Shown piece by piece: positions 51,273 through 61,066 of a stretch of 64,000 nucleotides of DNA. The stretch comes from Pseudomonadota bacterium. GTDB taxonomy: Bacteria; Pseudomonadota; Alphaproteobacteria; Rhodobacterales; Rhodobacteraceae. The notes under the pieces were generated by a model. The model ran no database searches and was not told the origin of the DNA. It saw only the letters and a list, made by a program, of their open reading frames with translations. Location of the stretch: contig JBCAYL010000001.1 in the NCBI GenBank assembly GCA_038533575.1, positions 2,260,226 through 2,324,225 of the forward strand. Reading direction: 5' to 3'. How positions within the stretch are numbered: position 1 is the first letter of the stretch; each line of letters starts with the position of its first letter. The position numbers and the translations under genes are program-made.

Positions 51273-51358
51273 CTCTTCCTCGCGGCTTGTGCGGATTTCA
51301 CATTGGTTGACCCGCACGTTATATGCGGCGGCGAGCGAGGCAATGGAAACGCGGCGTC

Positions 51359-52288
51359 ATGACCCAAGAGCCAGAGAGTGGGACCCGGCGCCTCCACGAC
51401 GTGGCACCCGCAGCGGCGTTGCTTCGCGCCGGAGAGCTCGTCGCCTTCCCCACGGAGACAGTCTATGGCCTCGGTGCCGACGCGCTCAATCCGGCCGCTG
51501 TGGCTCGTATCTTCGAGGCGAAGGGCCGCCCGCGCTTCAACCCGCTCATCGTCCATGTCCCATCGCTCGCGGCTGCGCGTTCGCTCGCGGAGCTGCCCGA
51601 TTGGGCAGAGGCACTGGCCGCTGCGTTCTGGCCCGGGGCACTCACACTCGTGGTGCCGCATCGCGGCTCCGTGCCCGATCTCGTCACCGCGGGCATGGCC
51701 ACCGTCGGGCTGCGCGTGCCTGCCCATCCCCTTGCCCTTGCGCTTCTGGAAGTCACGGGCCCTCTTGCCGCGCCATCGGCCAATCCATCGGGCCGAGTGA
51801 GCCCGACAACGGCGGACCATGTCCTCTCCGGGCTCGACGGGCGCATCGCCGCCGTCCTCGACGGTGGCCCCACGGAGGTGGGCCTGGAAAGCACGATCAT
51901 CGGAGGGCCGGAGCCCACGCTTCTGCGCCCGGGCGGCATCCCCGCAGAGGCCATCGAGGCCGCGCTCGGCGTGCCGCTTCTGGCCCATGCGCCTGCCGCG
52001 AACGCCCCCACCGCACCGGGACAGCTTGCCTCGCACTACGCCCCGTCCGGGGCCGTGCGGCTCGACGCACTCACTGCGCTCGCGGGCGAAGTGCATCTCG
52101 GCTTCGGTCCGGTTTCGGGGGATGTGTCCTTGAGCGAGACGGGCGATCTGCGTGAAGCGGCGGCACGGCTCTTCGCGCTGCTTCGGGAGCTCGACACGGG
52201 CGCGCCCATCGCCGTGGCACCGATCCCGGAAACCGGGCTTGGCGTCGCGATCAATGACAGGCTGCGGCGCGCGGCGGCCCCGCGCTAG
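51359..52288 (+). CDS. tsaC: L-threonylcarbamoyladenylate synthase (Sua5/TsaC, long form)
   Basis: The enzyme makes threonylcarbamoyl-AMP for the t6A base at position 37 of ANN-decoding tRNAs. The 309-residue long (Sua5) form has a YrdC domain (about residues 1-190; FPTETVYGLGADA, KGRPRFNPLIVH, SANPSGRVSPTTADHV) followed by a C-terminal Sua5 domain, typical where the linker (GQLASHYAP) is present. The ATG at 51359 is preferred. Its TAG stop shares a CTAG palindrome with the YqgE gene stop. Confidence 0.93.
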   Translation: MTQEPESGTRRLHDVAPAAALLRAGELVAFPTETVYGLGADALNPAAVARIFEAKGRPRFNPLIVHVPSLAAARSLAELPDWAEALAAAFWPGALTLVVPHRGSVPDLVTAGMATVGLRVPAHPLALALLEVTGPLAAPSANPSGRVSPTTADHVLSGLDGRIAAVLDGGPTEVGLESTIIGGPEPTLLRPGGIPAEAIEAALGVPLLAHAPAANAPTAPGQLASHYAPSGAVRLDALTALAGEVHLGFGPVSGDVSLSETGDLREAAARLFALLRELDTGAPIAVAPIPETGLGVAINDRLRRAAAPR

Positions 52289-52884
52289 GCCCGCCCGCCC
52301 TCGGCCGAAAGCAGAAGCGGATCGATCCCGAGGCTCTTCAGAGCCCCCACCCATTTGCCGCCGTGATCCTCGCCGAAGACGAAATCCGCCGTGGCCGGGC
52401 AGGTGAGCCATCCGTTGGCCGCGATCTCACCCTCGATCTGACCGGGCCCCCACCCCGCATAGCCCAGCGCAAGCACCGAGGCTTCGGGCCCCTCGCCCCG
52501 CGCGATATCCTCGAGGATGTCGAGCGTGGCGGTCATGCCCACCGTCCCGTCGACCTGCAGGGTACTCTCGTTGGCGACGTAGTCGGGAGAATGAAGCACG
52601 AAGCCGCGACCGTGTTCCACAGGTCCCCCGAAGAGGACGCGGATGTCGCGGCTTTTGTCGGTACCGGTGATCTCGAGCTGCTCGAGGAGGTCCGCGAAGC
52701 GCACATCCTCGGCGGGTTTGTTCACGATGAGGCCCATCGCGCCCTCGTCGGAATGCGCGCACATGAAGATGACGGCGCGGTCAAAGCGCGGATCACTCAT
52801 GCCCGGCATGGCGATGAGAAGCTGGCCTGTGAGGTCGGTCGGGGCGCTCTGCTCGGTCACCCGTAATACATGCGCGCTCAACAT
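52285..52884 (-). CDS. YqgE/AlgH family protein
   Basis: A 199-residue protein of the YqgE/AlgH family (DLTGQLLIAMPGM, HSDEGAMGLIVNKP, VLFGGPVEHGRGFVLH, LALGYAGWGPGQIE). AlgH of Pseudomonas affects transcription, but most members are uncharacterised. The start could be ATG 52884 or GTG 52860; the conserved part begins about residue 17. It is divergent from the DsbD-alpha-like gene with 98 bp between starts. Confidence 0.9.
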   Translation of the reverse strand: MLSAHVLRVTEQSAPTDLTGQLLIAMPGMSDPRFDRAVIFMCAHSDEGAMGLIVNKPAEDVRFADLLEQLEITGTDKSRDIRVLFGGPVEHGRGFVLHSPDYVANESTLQVDGTVGMTATLDILEDIARGEGPEASVLALGYAGWGPGQIEGEIAANGWLTCPATADFVFGEDHGGKWVGALKSLGIDPLLLSAEGGRA

Positions 52885-52982
52885 CGGTGCTGCAAGGGCG
52901 ACACGATCACAGGACGGCGGGAATGCGCGTGGTCCCGCTTTTGTGACTCGTGTCAGCGGTGAATGCTGCCTATTTCGGCTGC

Positions 52983-53798
52983 ATGTCTGCTGCCCGCACC
53001 CTCTTTTGCACCGCGTCGATCTGCGCGCTCCTCGCGAGCCCCCTTCCCGCTCAAGGCCTGTTCGACGGTGATATCATCACGGCCGAGGTGCTACCGGGCT
53101 GGCGCGAAGAGGGCATGGGCCACATGGCCGCGATTCGGCTGACCTTGGAACAAGGCTGGAAAACATATTGGCGCGCGCCCGGTGATGCCGGGATCCCGCC
53201 CATCTTCGAATTCGGCAGTTCCGAGAATCTTGCCTCCCTGCGCCCGCACTGGCCGGTGCCGGAGATCTTCGATCAGGGAGGCATGCGCTCCATCGGCTAC
53301 GAGCGTGAGGTCATCATCCCCCTCTACCTGACGCGGCGGGACGCCGATGCGCCCATCCGCGTGAGCGGCACGCTCCATGTGGGCGTTTGCGAGGAAGTCT
53401 GCGTTCCCGCGCAGCTTCCCATCGATGTGGTCCTGCCTGCACAGGGTGCCGCGGATGCGGAGATCTCTGCCGCCCTCGCCGACCGCCCCATGACGGAGGC
53501 CGAGGCGCGCGTGGGCGCCGTCACCTGCGCCGTCACGCCGACAGAGAACGGTCTTTCGCTCACGGTGCGCGCGGAGCTGCCCGCCATCGGAGCCGCGGAA
53601 GAGGTGGCCATCGAGACGGCGGACCCGACCGTCTGGGTCGCTGAGCCCAGCGTGACCCGTGCGGACGATGTGCTCACCGCCCAGACGGACCTTGTGCGCT
53701 ACAATGCAGAGCCCTTCGCCTTCGATCGCTCTGGGCTGCGGATGACCGTCTTCGCTGCGGGCGCCGCGGTGGATATCCGCGGCTGTACCGGCGGCTAG
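52983..53798 (+). CDS. DsbD N-terminal (alpha)-domain-like periplasmic protein
   Basis: A 271-residue exported protein with a signal peptide (about residues 1-24, ending LPAQG) and an immunoglobulin-like fold similar to the N-terminal domain of DsbD. It carries two cysteines in VCEEVCVPAQ, in the place of the DsbD redox pair, and a third in RGCTGG at the C-terminus. The DsbD membrane and thioredoxin domains are missing, so it is not a complete reductase. It may pass or receive electrons in envelope redox or copper homeostasis. Its stop shares CTAG with the convergent RND gene. Confidence 0.82.
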   Translation: MSAARTLFCTASICALLASPLPAQGLFDGDIITAEVLPGWREEGMGHMAAIRLTLEQGWKTYWRAPGDAGIPPIFEFGSSENLASLRPHWPVPEIFDQGGMRSIGYEREVIIPLYLTRRDADAPIRVSGTLHVGVCEEVCVPAQLPIDVVLPAQGAADAEISAALADRPMTEAEARVGAVTCAVTPTENGLSLTVRAELPAIGAAEEVAIETADPTVWVAEPSVTRADDVLTAQTDLVRYNAEPFAFDRSGLRMTVFAAGAAVDIRGCTGG

Positions 53799-56700
53799 GA
53801 GCGCGCGCGGCGCGCGAGCACGGCAAGCCCCGCCAGCGTGTAGGCGGCGATCACCACAACGAGACTACCCAGCACGAAGGCGCCCAGCGCGCCCGCGATA
53901 CCCGACATCGGCACGAGGGCCGGCACGACGGGATGCATGGCACCGGAAAAGAGCGTCCAGCCAAGTGTCAGCGCAAAAATGCCTGCGATGGCCGCCGTCG
54001 CGAGAACTGTCGTCAAGCCAGCCTCCGGCGCGCGACGCCCGGACCGCAAGGCCCGGCGCAGCGCCGTGACCTGCTGACCCACATCCTGCTGCATCGCGAG
54101 GATGGCGGGCACCACAAGCAACACGAGGAACATCCCCACGCCCAGCCCGTAGGCCAGCGTGATGACGGTGGGCTTCAGGAATTCCGCCTGGCTCGAGCCC
54201 TCGTAAAGGAGGGGCGTGAGGCCCAGAACGGTGGTCAAGGTGGTGAGAAGCACGGGCCGCAGCCGGTCGCAGGCACCGTCGACGATGGCTGGGAAAAGCC
54301 CTCGGTCCTCAGCGTACTCGTCGATGGTCGTCACCAGCACGATCGAGTCGTTGATGATGATCCCGACCATCCCCAATAGCCCCACGACCGAGAACATCGA
54401 AAGCGGCACGTCCCAGACATAGTGGCCCCAAATCGTCCCGATGAGGCCGAAGGGTATGATGAACATCACCACTAGCGGCCGCGTCCAACTCGAGAAAATC
54501 CACGCGAGCGTCAGGAAAATTCCCGTCAACACGAGCACGAGGCCCGTCCGCGCGTCGTTCAGGAAGTTGCGTTCCTGTTCGGCGAGGCCGGTTAGCTCGA
54601 AGGTCACGTTGTGGCGCTCGGCCACGCGCGGAAGGATGTCATCGGCGAGAAGACCCTGGATCTCCGTGGCGCGCGCGGGATCGTCCTCGCTCAGCTCGCC
54701 CGAGACGGTAATGCGCTGGATGCCGTTCTCACGCCGCACAGTGGAGAAGCCGATCCGGCGATCCACACTCACGATATCGGCGAGCGGGACATAGTCGCCC
54801 ATCGCAGTGCGCAGCTGCGTCCGCTCTAGGAAATCGGCCGTGAGTTCGCCCTCCGGCAGCTCCACGCGGATGGTGGCAGAACGTGGCCCGTCGGGGAAAC
54901 TGGCGGCTTCGATCCCGCTTAGCCGGTCCCGCAGCACACGGCCCAGATCATCGATCTGGAAGCCGAGGAAATTGCCCTGCGCGGTGAGCTCGAGGATGAG
55001 CTCTTCCTTGTCATAGGCGAGGTTATCCTCGACGGCGGACACTTCCGGGAATTGCGCCAGCTCCGTCTGAAGCATGAGTGACGCAGCTTTCAGCGTCTCC
55101 GCGTCCGCGCCCTGGAAGTTCACTTCGAGCGACGCACCGCCGGGCCCTGACCCCCAGGACCGGAAGGAGATCGTCTCCACCAGCGGGTGCCTGCGTACGC
55201 GGTCCTGGAACTCGCCCACGAAGGCAAAGGATGAATAGGGGCGCAGGTCGGCATCGATGAGCTCGATGGCCAGCGACCCGAGCTGATCTGCGTCCTTCGT
55301 CTCCGAGCCTGCGATGGCGCGGCCGGAATTGCCGCCGATCTCGGCGAGGGCGTAGGCGATGGGGTTGTTGCCGTAGCGCTCCTCGTATTCCGCGCCGAGC
55401 TCCTCGGCCGCGCGCTGCATCTCCCGCATCATGGCGAGGCTGTCCTCCCGCGTGGCGCCGGGAGCCATGGCGAAGTTGCCCGTGACGCTCCCCTGCTCGG
55501 GCGCGTTGAAGAAGCGCCACTGCACGTCGCCGCGCATGAAGAGCGAGATCTGCGAGGCGAGCACGACGAAGGCCATGGCCACGACCGGATAGCGCGCCCA
55601 GATCACGAGGCGCATGAGCGGGCGGAAGCCATTCTCGCGTACCCATTCAAAGCCGCGGTTCACCTGCCGCGAGGGCCAATCGTACCAATGCTGCTTGTCG
55701 GCGTGTTTGAGGGCATGGCCCATGTGATTGGGCAGGATGAGGAAGCACTCGATGAGCGAGGCGATCAGCACGACGACGACCGTGAACGGGATCGCGGCGA
55801 TGAGATCGCCGAAGCGGCCCCCGATGGCCACGAGGCCAAAGAAGGCGATGATCGTCGTAATGGTGGCGGAGAAGACCGGCAGGAACATGCGCCGCGCGGC
55901 ATTTGCGGCGGCCTCTTGCGGTGCCTCTCCGAGCTTTCGGCGCCGATAGTCCGCGTGCTCGCCCACCACGATCGCATCGTCCACGACGATGCCCAGCGTG
56001 ATGATGAGCGCGAAGAGCGAGATCATGTTGATCGTGAGGCCCGAGGCGTACATGAGCGCGATGGCCGCGGACATCGCCACCGGGATACCCGCTGCCACCC
56101 AGAACGCCACGCGCGCATTCAGGAAGAGGAAGAGAAGCCCGACGACGAGCGCGAGGCCCATGAGGCCGTTGTCCACGAGGATGTTGAGGCGGCCCGTGAT
56201 CGCTTCGGCACGGGTGCGGATGAGGTCGATCCGGGTGCCCTCGGGCAGCGTGGCCTGCTGCTCGGCAGCCACGCGCTCCACCGCGCGCTGCATTTCGATG
56301 GCATCACCCTGTTCGGAGCGATCCACGCGGATCGAAATGGCCGGGTTCTCGCCGACAAAGTAGCTGCGATCGCGGTCCACGCCCTCGACGATGACGGTGG
56401 CCACGTCACCCACGCGCAATTGCGAGCCATCCGCGTTTGAGCGCAGCACGATCGCCTCGATCTCGTCGGCGCTGCGCGCTTCCTGACCGGTGCGCACGCG
56501 GGCCGCCGATGAGATGTCACCGGAGGGATCGGCCGTCGCTTCCGCCGCGATCGCCTGGGCGATGTCGCGCATGGAAAGGTCGTTGCGGATGAGCGAAAGC
56601 GAGGTGACCTCGACGACCGTGGAGGGCGCGGCGACGCCGCGGATGGTGGTCCGCGTGACACCCTCGGCATAAAGGCGGACCACGAATTCATCGGCAAACC

Positions 56701-57169
56701 GGCCTAACTGGTCGACGGAGACAGGTCCCGTGATGACGACATCGGTCACCCGGTCGCGCCATTGCCCGCGTCGGACCGACGGGTCATCTGCCCCGTCGGG
56801 CAGATCACCAGCTACTGCGTCCACCGCGAGCTGCACATCGTCAGCGGCGCGGGCCATGTCCCAATTCGGCTCGAATTCGAGCTCCACGTAGCCCTGCCCC
56901 TCGCGGGAGGTGCCTTCCGTCCCGGTCACACCCTCGACGCTCAGGAGCGCGGGCTCGAGCACCTGGACGATGCCGCGATCCACATCCTCCGCGCCCGCAC
57001 CATCCCAGCGGACGGAGACGGTCACGTCGTCGATGACGACGTCGGGAAAAAACTGCGCGCGCATCTGCGGGAAAGAGACGACCCCCGCAAAGAGCATGAT
57101 GACCAGAAGAAGGTTCGCCGCCGTGCCGTGCCGCACGAAATAATTGAAGACGCCCGCGCCCTTGAGCAT
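53795..57169 (-). CDS. RND-family efflux permease (AcrB-type)
   Basis: A 1124-residue inner-membrane proton-driven pump. It has the first helix (FVRHGTAANLLLVIMLFAG), two large periplasmic loops, and about twelve helices. The proton-relay aspartates are seen in LGIVVDDAIVVGEHADY in helix 4, and VGIIINDSIVLVTTIDEY is the matching helix-10 region. The short gap of three bases from the fusion-protein gene upstream and the GGGAGG site inside its end indicate coupling. The substrate (drug, metal or lipid) cannot be told. No outer-membrane factor is adjacent. Confidence 0.93.
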   Translation of the reverse strand: MLKGAGVFNYFVRHGTAANLLLVIMLFAGVVSFPQMRAQFFPDVVIDDVTVSVRWDGAGAEDVDRGIVQVLEPALLSVEGVTGTEGTSREGQGYVELEFEPNWDMARAADDVQLAVDAVAGDLPDGADDPSVRRGQWRDRVTDVVITGPVSVDQLGRFADEFVVRLYAEGVTRTTIRGVAAPSTVVEVTSLSLIRNDLSMRDIAQAIAAEATADPSGDISSAARVRTGQEARSADEIEAIVLRSNADGSQLRVGDVATVIVEGVDRDRSYFVGENPAISIRVDRSEQGDAIEMQRAVERVAAEQQATLPEGTRIDLIRTRAEAITGRLNILVDNGLMGLALVVGLLFLFLNARVAFWVAAGIPVAMSAAIALMYASGLTINMISLFALIITLGIVVDDAIVVGEHADYRRRKLGEAPQEAAANAARRMFLPVFSATITTIIAFFGLVAIGGRFGDLIAAIPFTVVVVLIASLIECFLILPNHMGHALKHADKQHWYDWPSRQVNRGFEWVRENGFRPLMRLVIWARYPVVAMAFVVLASQISLFMRGDVQWRFFNAPEQGSVTGNFAMAPGATREDSLAMMREMQRAAEELGAEYEERYGNNPIAYALAEIGGNSGRAIAGSETKDADQLGSLAIELIDADLRPYSSFAFVGEFQDRVRRHPLVETISFRSWGSGPGGASLEVNFQGADAETLKAASLMLQTELAQFPEVSAVEDNLAYDKEELILELTAQGNFLGFQIDDLGRVLRDRLSGIEAASFPDGPRSATIRVELPEGELTADFLERTQLRTAMGDYVPLADIVSVDRRIGFSTVRRENGIQRITVSGELSEDDPARATEIQGLLADDILPRVAERHNVTFELTGLAEQERNFLNDARTGLVLVLTGIFLTLAWIFSSWTRPLVVMFIIPFGLIGTIWGHYVWDVPLSMFSVVGLLGMVGIIINDSIVLVTTIDEYAEDRGLFPAIVDGACDRLRPVLLTTLTTVLGLTPLLYEGSSQAEFLKPTVITLAYGLGVGMFLVLLVVPAILAMQQDVGQQVTALRRALRSGRRAPEAGLTTVLATAAIAGIFALTLGWTLFSGAMHPVVPALVPMSGIAGALGAFVLGSLVVVIAAYTLAGLAVLARRARS

Positions 57170-57172
57170 GCC

Positions 57173-58636
57173 CTAGCCTCCCATCCGGCCTTCGAGGCGC
57201 TCGACCATCTCGGCGGGGACGGAGGGCTCGCGAAGTTGCGCGATCACCCGCTCCTTTGCGCCTGCGGGCATGCGCTGATTGCCTTCGACAAAGGCGATGA
57301 GCCGTGCGCGGCGCTCCTCGTCGAGCTCCACCATGGCCGGGCCTGCAGCGAGCTGCTCCTCGATGGCCTCCGGCGTCAGCGGGTTTACCCGGATGCCTGC
57401 GCCCAGAAGCGGTGAGCGCTCCGCCACGATCTGCCGGCCAGCGATGGGAAATGCGCGCACCAGCACGTCGTCGCCCTGCCGCCGCACGAGCTCCACAGGT
57501 GCTTCGGCGAGGCGATTCTCTTCGTCGAGGACGAGCACCGTGCTCGATGCCGAGAGCGCGGAGGACGGGAGCCGGGACACGCCAGGCACCGGGGGCTCGC
57601 TGATCGAGACGCTGACAAAATCGCCCGGACGGAACCCCGGCGCCGTGTCGAGCGAGACGAATAGAAGACGTCCCGTTTGCCCCTCGCCCACCGAGGCGCT
57701 CACCCGGGAGACCGTGCCCTGAGCCAGGATATCCGCGCCAAAGACATCGAGCGCCACGGTGACATCGGCCTGCCGGATCAGCCCGCCCTCGTCCAGAAGC
57801 CGCGTGTATTGCTCGGTGGAGACGCGCACGGCCACCTCGAGCTCGGTGTCATCGACGAGTGTTGCCACCCGCTCGTTCTGACCCACCACGCCGCCCTCGA
57901 CGATCGTCACGTCAGACAGGACACCGGAGAAGGCCGCCGTGATCGTTGCGTTTTCGAGCGCGCGCTCCGCCTCGCCGGCGTTGATCTTAGCTCGTTCGAT
58001 GCGCGCGGTCGTCGTCGTCACCCGCTGCTCCGCGGCCTGCACCGCGCCGCGCCGCGAAAGGACGGATTGCCGTGCTGCGTTTACCGTCAGCTCCGCCGCC
58101 TCCACAGCGGCGTCCGTTCCGACGCCACGATCCACGAGGTCCCGCTGCCGCGCCAGCGCGCGGTCCTGAAGGATGACCATGTCCTCTGCGGCCGCCAGCT
58201 CGTCTCGCGACAGGACCAGCGCCCGCTCGGCTTCCGCGAGCTCGGCGCGCGCCTCGTTGAGCTCTGCCCGGGCCAGCGCCAGATCGCTCTCCGCGTTGGC
58301 AGGGTCCACCTGAAGGAGGACATCCCCCGCCGAGACGCGCCCGCCATCCACGAACGCGTCTGACAGCATCACAACCGCCCCCGACACCTCGGGGCGCAAA
58401 TCGAGCGTCCTGCGCGAGCGCACTTCGCCGAAGGCCTCGAGCACCGGCTCGACGGTCTGCGGGTCGATCGTCACCACGTTGACGGCAAAGACGCGCTCTC
58501 GGGCTGGGAAGCTGCGCCCGCTGTCTTCGGCCATGGCGCGCGCGGCATCTCGGAGTTCGCCGACGCCCACGGCCAAAAGGCCCGCGGTGAGCGCGAGGAG
58601 AAAAAGGCCGGAAAGGCTTCGAAAAAGAAAACGCAT
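57173..58636 (-). CDS. RND efflux periplasmic adaptor (membrane fusion) protein
   Basis: A 487-residue adaptor with an N-terminal membrane helix (about residues 5-28), lipoyl-like half-motifs (DLRPEVSGAVVMLSDAFVDGG), a long coiled-coil hairpin (about 118-235, rich in Ala, Glu and Arg), and a beta-barrel region. It links the inner-membrane pump at 53795-57169 to an outer-membrane channel. The start MRFLFR at 58636 is preferred, because the extra 16 residues of an upstream start precede a good signal anchor. Confidence 0.92.
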   Translation of the reverse strand: MRFLFRSLSGLFLLALTAGLLAVGVGELRDAARAMAEDSGRSFPARERVFAVNVVTIDPQTVEPVLEAFGEVRSRRTLDLRPEVSGAVVMLSDAFVDGGRVSAGDVLLQVDPANAESDLALARAELNEARAELAEAERALVLSRDELAAAEDMVILQDRALARQRDLVDRGVGTDAAVEAAELTVNAARQSVLSRRGAVQAAEQRVTTTTARIERAKINAGEAERALENATITAAFSGVLSDVTIVEGGVVGQNERVATLVDDTELEVAVRVSTEQYTRLLDEGGLIRQADVTVALDVFGADILAQGTVSRVSASVGEGQTGRLLFVSLDTAPGFRPGDFVSVSISEPPVPGVSRLPSSALSASSTVLVLDEENRLAEAPVELVRRQGDDVLVRAFPIAGRQIVAERSPLLGAGIRVNPLTPEAIEEQLAAGPAMVELDEERRARLIAFVEGNQRMPAGAKERVIAQLREPSVPAEMVERLEGRMGG

Positions 58637-58735
58637 GGCTCGAATATCCGTCTGGCTTTGGCGCAGGACATAGGTAGGTCGCAATGCCGCAGATGCAAAA
58701 GCTGCCGCACCTGAAGCCTGATACGCGTCGGGCGG

Positions 58736-59278
58736 TTATTTCCGTCGCAAGTGTTCGTCGAGCCGAGGCAAAATCTCGACGAAGTTGCAGGGCCGGTGGC
58801 GGAAATCGAGCTGTTTGACGAGGATTTCGTCCCACGCGTCCTTGCAGGCCCCGGGCGAGCCCGGCAGTGCGAAGAGATAGGTGCCTCCCGCGACCCCCGC
58901 GGTGGCGCGGGATTGCACGGCGGATGTCCCGATCTTTTGCATCGAGACGATGGTGAAGATCGTCCCGAAGGCGTCGATCTCCTTCTCATAGACATCACGG
59001 TGGGCCTCGACCGTCACATCGCGCCCGGTCAGCCCAGTGCCCCCGGTGGATATCACGATGTCAATCTCGGGGTCCGCGATCCACGCCCTCAGTCGCTCGG
59101 AGATGGCTGTGCGATCGTCCTCGACGATCCGGCGTGCCGCGAGCGCATGCCCCGCTTCCGTGAGCCGGCCCACCAGCACGTCGCCGGAGCGGTCATCTTC
59201 CGCGCTGCGCGTGTCGCTCACGGTGAGCACCGCTATCCGGCAAGGCAGGAAGGCCCGGTCCTCGTCGATGCGGCTCAT
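58736..59278 (-). CDS. moaB: molybdenum cofactor biosynthesis protein MoaB
   Basis: MoaB/MogA-type proteins adenylate molybdopterin before molybdate insertion. The 180-residue protein has IAVLTVSDTR, ISTGGTGLTGRDVT (the GGTG motif) and LPGSPGACKDAWDEIL. Its ATG overlaps the stop of the upstream uracil-DNA glycosylase by four bases. It complements the moeA-mob genes at 42-45 kb. Confidence 0.94.
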   Translation of the reverse strand: MSRIDEDRAFLPCRIAVLTVSDTRSAEDDRSGDVLVGRLTEAGHALAARRIVEDDRTAISERLRAWIADPEIDIVISTGGTGLTGRDVTVEAHRDVYEKEIDAFGTIFTIVSMQKIGTSAVQSRATAGVAGGTYLFALPGSPGACKDAWDEILVKQLDFRHRPCNFVEILPRLDEHLRRK

Positions 59279-60030
59279 GGGTTCATCCGCGCCTGAAGGT
59301 TCAACATGTCCTCCCAGGCCTGCCGTTTCGCGTGCGGCTGCCGAAGGAGATAGGCCGGATGCAGCATGGGGAGCACGGGCAGGCCCTCCGCCTCGTGCCA
59401 CTGGCCCCGCAGACGCGTGATGCCCTTCTTCTTCAGAAGCGCCTGGCAGGAATGATTGCCCATCGCGATGAGCAGCCGGGGCTGCGCAAGGGCGATGTGG
59501 CGCTTCACGAAGGGCAGCATCATGGCCACTTCCTCTGCCTTCGGATCCCTGTTCTGCGGGGGGCGCCACGGCAGGACATTCGTGATGTAGACGTTCTCCG
59601 CCCGGCTCATGCCCACGGCCGCGAGCATCTTGTCGAGGAGCTGCCCCGCGCGGCCAACGAAGGGCTTGCCTTCGCGGTCCTCATCGCGGCCGGGCGCCTC
59701 GCCCAGGATCATCACCGGCGCGCCGGCGGTCCCATCCGCGAAGACGAAATTGCGTGCGCCGAGCTTTAGCTCACAATGCGTGTAACCCGCCTGCACCGCG
59801 GCGAGCGCTTCGAGCGTGGGAGCCGACGCGGCGAGCGCCTCGGCCTCTGCCACGGGATCGGCAGCTTGCAGTGCCGCCATGTCCGGCGCAGCCGCGGCTG
59901 CAGGTTTGGCCTTGGGCTCTTCGACCGCCTCATAACGGTTGATCGGCACGTCGCCGATGGCCTCGGTCACGCCGCACTCCACCTGCCACGCGAGCTCCGC
60001 CGCTGCCTTGTGCCAATCCGCTGCATCCAT
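59275..60030 (-). CDS. uracil-DNA glycosylase (family 4-like)
   Basis: A 251-residue family 4-type uracil-DNA glycosylase, which starts base-excision repair of deaminated cytosine. Landmarks are MILGEAPGRDEDREGKPFVG (about residues 107-126), YITNVLPWRPPQNR and the histidine region MLHPAYLLRQP. The cysteines that hold the [4Fe-4S] cluster in thermophilic family 4 enzymes are largely missing here (NVLPWRPP instead of a cysteine), a substitution seen in related bacteria. A Pro/Ala-rich segment (about 35-65) precedes the domain. It is coupled to moaB and divergent from pyrB. Confidence 0.9.
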   Translation of the reverse strand: MDAADWHKAAAELAWQVECGVTEAIGDVPINRYEAVEEPKAKPAAAAAPDMAALQAADPVAEAEALAASAPTLEALAAVQAGYTHCELKLGARNFVFADGTAGAPVMILGEAPGRDEDREGKPFVGRAGQLLDKMLAAVGMSRAENVYITNVLPWRPPQNRDPKAEEVAMMLPFVKRHIALAQPRLLIAMGNHSCQALLKKKGITRLRGQWHEAEGLPVLPMLHPAYLLRQPHAKRQAWEDMLNLQARMNP

Positions 60031-60127
60031 GGGCCGGACCTAGCACCGAAGCGCCACCGCAGGAAGGTGCGCAATGGATGTCCCACGGCCCTTGCCCAGC
60101 CAGCGCGCCGCGCCTAAACCACGCGCG

Positions 60128-61066
60128 ATGCGTCACTTGCTTGGGATAGAGCCTCTGAGCCCCGCCGAGATCACGGCGATCCTCGATCTATCCGACCGCT
60201 ACGTCGCGCTGAACCGTTCGGGCCACAAGCACACGGACGTGCTCGCGGGCCTGACACAGATCAACATGTTCTTCGAGAACTCCACGCGCACGCAGGCCTC
60301 CTTCGAGCTTGCGGGCAAGCGGCTCGGCGCGGATGTGATGTCGATGGCGATGCAGGCCTCGTCGATCAAGAAGGGCGAGACGCTGATCGACACGGCGCTC
60401 ACGCTCAATGCCATGCACCCCGATCTCCTCGTAGTGCGGCACCCCCATTCGGGCGCGGTGGACCTGCTGGCCCAGAAGGTGAACTGCGCCGTCCTCAACG
60501 CCGGGGACGGGCGGCACGAGCATCCGACGCAGGCGCTTCTGGATGCTTTGACCATCCGGCGTAGGCTTGGACGGATCGACGGGCTGAAGGTCGCGATCTG
60601 CGGGGATATCGCCCATAGCCGCGTCGCGCGATCCAATGTTCAGCTGCTAACGAAGATGGGCAACGAGGTACGCCTGATCGGGCCGCCCACGCTCGTGCCC
60701 TCGGGTGCGAACGATTGGGGTGTCGAGGTCCATGGCAACATGGCCGAGGGCCTCGCGGACGTGGATGTCGTCATGATGCTACGGCTCCAGCGGGAGCGCA
60801 TGGACGGTGGCTCTATCCCTTCCGAGCGGGAGTATTATCACCGCTTCGGACTCAACGCCGAAAAGCTCTCCCATGCGCAGCCGGAGGCTATCGTCATGCA
60901 TCCCGGCCCCATGAACCGCGGCGTGGAGATCGACGGCGAACTCGCAGATGACATCAACCGCTCCGTGATCCAGGAGCAGGTCGAGATGGGCGTGGCCGTC
61001 CGCATGGCGGCCATGGATCTCCTCATGCAGAGCGCGCGCGCCGCGGCCGGGGAGGTGATGGTATGA
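60128..61066 (+). CDS. pyrB: aspartate carbamoyltransferase catalytic subunit
   Basis: PyrB makes carbamoyl-aspartate from carbamoyl phosphate and aspartate in pyrimidine synthesis. The 312-residue protein has [20 protein letters not shown] (carbamoyl-phosphate site), [32 protein letters not shown] and the aspartate-side [10 protein letters not shown] and MHPGPMNRG. The ATG at 60128 gives normal length. Its stop overlaps the start of a small tail-anchored protein gene (ATGA), and a dihydroorotase homologue follows. Confidence 0.97.
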   Translation: MRHLLGIEPLSPAEITAILDLSDRYVALNRSGHKHTDVLAGLTQINMFFENSTRTQASFELAGKRLGADVMSMAMQASSIKKGETLIDTALTLNAMHPDLLVVRHPHSGAVDLLAQKVNCAVLNAGDGRHEHPTQALLDALTIRRRLGRIDGLKVAICGDIAHSRVARSNVQLLTKMGNEVRLIGPPTLVPSGANDWGVEVHGNMAEGLADVDVVMMLRLQRERMDGGSIPSEREYYHRFGLNAEKLSHAQPEAIVMHPGPMNRGVEIDGELADDINRSVIQEQVEMGVAVRMAAMDLLMQSARAAAGEVMV

